Source: Peribacillus simplex (GTDB lineage Bacteria; Bacillota; Bacilli; Bacillales; DSM-1321). Taken from it: a stretch of DNA of 64,000 nucleotides. Below, in pieces: positions 63,203 through 64,000 of this stretch. The stretch spans positions 1 to 64,000 of the forward strand of contig NZ_FTMX01000010.1 of the NCBI RefSeq assembly GCF_900156045.1. Reading direction: 5' to 3'. The notes beneath the pieces are model-generated. The model made no database searches. It saw only the letters and a program-made list of their open reading frames with translations, and was not told where the DNA came from. Within the stretch, counting starts at the first letter, position 1. Each line of letters begins with the position of its first letter. Made by a program: the position numbers and the translations under genes.

Positions 63203-64000
63203 ATGACATCGTATGATGTGGTAATTGTCGGTGGCGGTCCAGGAGGATATGTTGCCGCGCTTAAAGCTACGAAAAATGGTAAGCGAACAGCGCTTGTGGA
63301 AGCAGATTATTTAGGTGGTACATGTTTAAATAGAGGCTGTATTCCTTCCAAAACTTTATTGAAACATGCGGAAATTATCGAAGAAATTGAAAAAGCGAAA
63401 AACTGGGGAATCAAAACAGATAATCTGAGCTTTTCATTGAAAGACATGTTTGCACGAAAAGATAAAGTAATTAATACCCTGCGAAGTGGCATTGAACATT
63501 TATTAAGTACTGGGAAAATCGATGTCTACAATGGAGATGGCACCATTCATGCTGATAAAAAAGTAACTGTTCACACCGGAAAAGAGACGAAACAAATTAC
63601 GGGTGAAAAGATTATTATTGCGACAGGCAGCCAACCTGTCGTGCCGCCAATTGATGGTCTTGATTCTGTGAGTTATCATACAACAGATACTATTTTTGAT
63701 ATCTCAGAGATACCTCAATCAATTGTAATTGTTGGTGGAGGTGTCATAGGAGTAGAATTTGCTAACATTTTTGCTAGTTTAAAAACAGAAGTCACTATTG
63801 TTGAACTTGGTGACAGAATTATCCCAACAGAAGATGAAGACGCTTCGAAAGCTTTACTCAAAAGTTTAAAGAAAAAAGGAATTAAAGTTTTAACGAAATA
63901 CCAAGTGACATCTATTAAAGAAAGTAATAATGAAAAAACATTAAGTATTGTCTCCGGGCATGGTAAAACAGATACCCTCATAGCAGATGAAATTCTGCTA
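63203..64000 (+). CDS. acoL: dihydrolipoamide dehydrogenase E3, 3'-truncated by window edge
   Basis: The frame is open from the ATG at 63203 to the end of the window (266 codons). It has the FAD fold YDVVIVGGGPGGYVAALKA, the redox disulfide GGTCLNRGCIPSKTLL, IIIATGSQPVVPP and the NAD fold IVIVGGGVIGVEFANIFASL. It reoxidises the dihydrolipoyl arm of E2 with NAD+. AAGGTGGTG precedes the ATG, 12 bases after the E2 stop. The interface domain lies beyond the window. Confidence 0.95.
   Translation, partial: MTSYDVVIVGGGPGGYVAALKATKNGKRTALVEADYLGGTCLNRGCIPSKTLLKHAEIIEEIEKAKNWGIKTDNLSFSLKDMFARKDKVINTLRSGIEHLLSTGKIDVYNGDGTIHADKKVTVHTGKETKQITGEKIIIATGSQPVVPPIDGLDSVSYHTTDTIFDISEIPQSIVIVGGGVIGVEFANIFASLKTEVTIVELGDRIIPTEDEDASKALLKSLKKKGIKVLTKYQVTSIKESNNEKTLSIVSGHGKTDTLIADEILL

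Overview
The window looks like a chromosomal stretch from a low-GC, endospore-forming Bacillaceae bacterium (Bacillus, Neobacillus or Peribacillus type). The evidence is AT-rich codon use with strong AGGAGG-type ribosome binding sites, two spore germinant-receptor loci, a Spo0E-like phosphatase, a LexA-type SOS box before a YolD-like gene, a Bacillus-type single-cluster ferredoxin, and many T-tailed hairpin terminators. Genus is an inference. I saw no rRNA, tRNA or CRISPR array.

Layout. 1-3.4 kb: the end of an IS110 transposase, a truncated sigma factor, an SOS-controlled YolD protein, a small unknown gene and a frameshifted P-loop kinase. 3.4-8.1 kb: a LysR regulator divergent from a lipoprotein, an aldo/keto reductase, an MFS exporter and an SDR. 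8.1-9.3 kb: decayed DNA with a large direct repeat and a yczE fragment. 9.35-23.5 kb: a long catabolic cluster with a TetR regulator, amidohydrolase, Rieske ferredoxin, HpcH/HpaI aldolase, 2-oxoacid:ferredoxin oxidoreductase (two subunits) plus ferredoxin, an MDR oxidoreductase, 2-keto-4-pentenoate hydratase, AEC permease, semialdehyde dehydrogenase, MFS permease and an FAH-family hydrolase. It reads as the lower half of a meta-cleavage-like pathway: hydrate, cleave to pyruvate plus aldehyde, then oxidise both. No ring-opening enzyme is present.

23.5-33.3 kb: relics of a ferredoxin-NADP reductase and an aminotransferase, an MFS protein, an SDR without its catalytic lysine, an ArsR-rhodanese fusion, a tandem carboxymuconolactone-decarboxylase protein, an amine-oxidase-like flavoprotein, a zinc ADH without the structural-zinc loop, and a DUF1697 protein. 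33.3-35.3 kb: a GC-rich, probably imported SDR gene whose promoter/operator is a copy of the one beside the TetR gene downstream. 35.8-41.5 kb: a broken germinant-receptor locus (intact B subunit, dead A subunit), an integrase relic, and a tyrosine recombinase divergent from a double-HTH protein, followed by an IS6 relic.

41.6-46.6 kb: an MFS exporter with a frameshifted ArsR gene, a TetR gene, and a DJ-1/MDR-reductase/tautomerase group. 46.7-59.3 kb: a TetR regulator with a paired-palindrome operator that recurs at two further promoters, one facing an MFS permease and one facing a two-component FMN monooxygenase operon (monooxygenase, small unknown protein, aldehyde dehydrogenase, flavin reductase). 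A dead second copy of the TetR gene lies between those two promoters. An intact gerA-gerC-gerB operon and a Spo0E-like gene are embedded in this regulon. 59.85-64 kb: an acoABCL-type 2-oxo acid/acetoin dehydrogenase operon whose E3 gene runs off the window.

Overall this is accessory, metabolically flexible chromosome with many pseudogenes, small interspersed repeats and redistributed regulatory sites.
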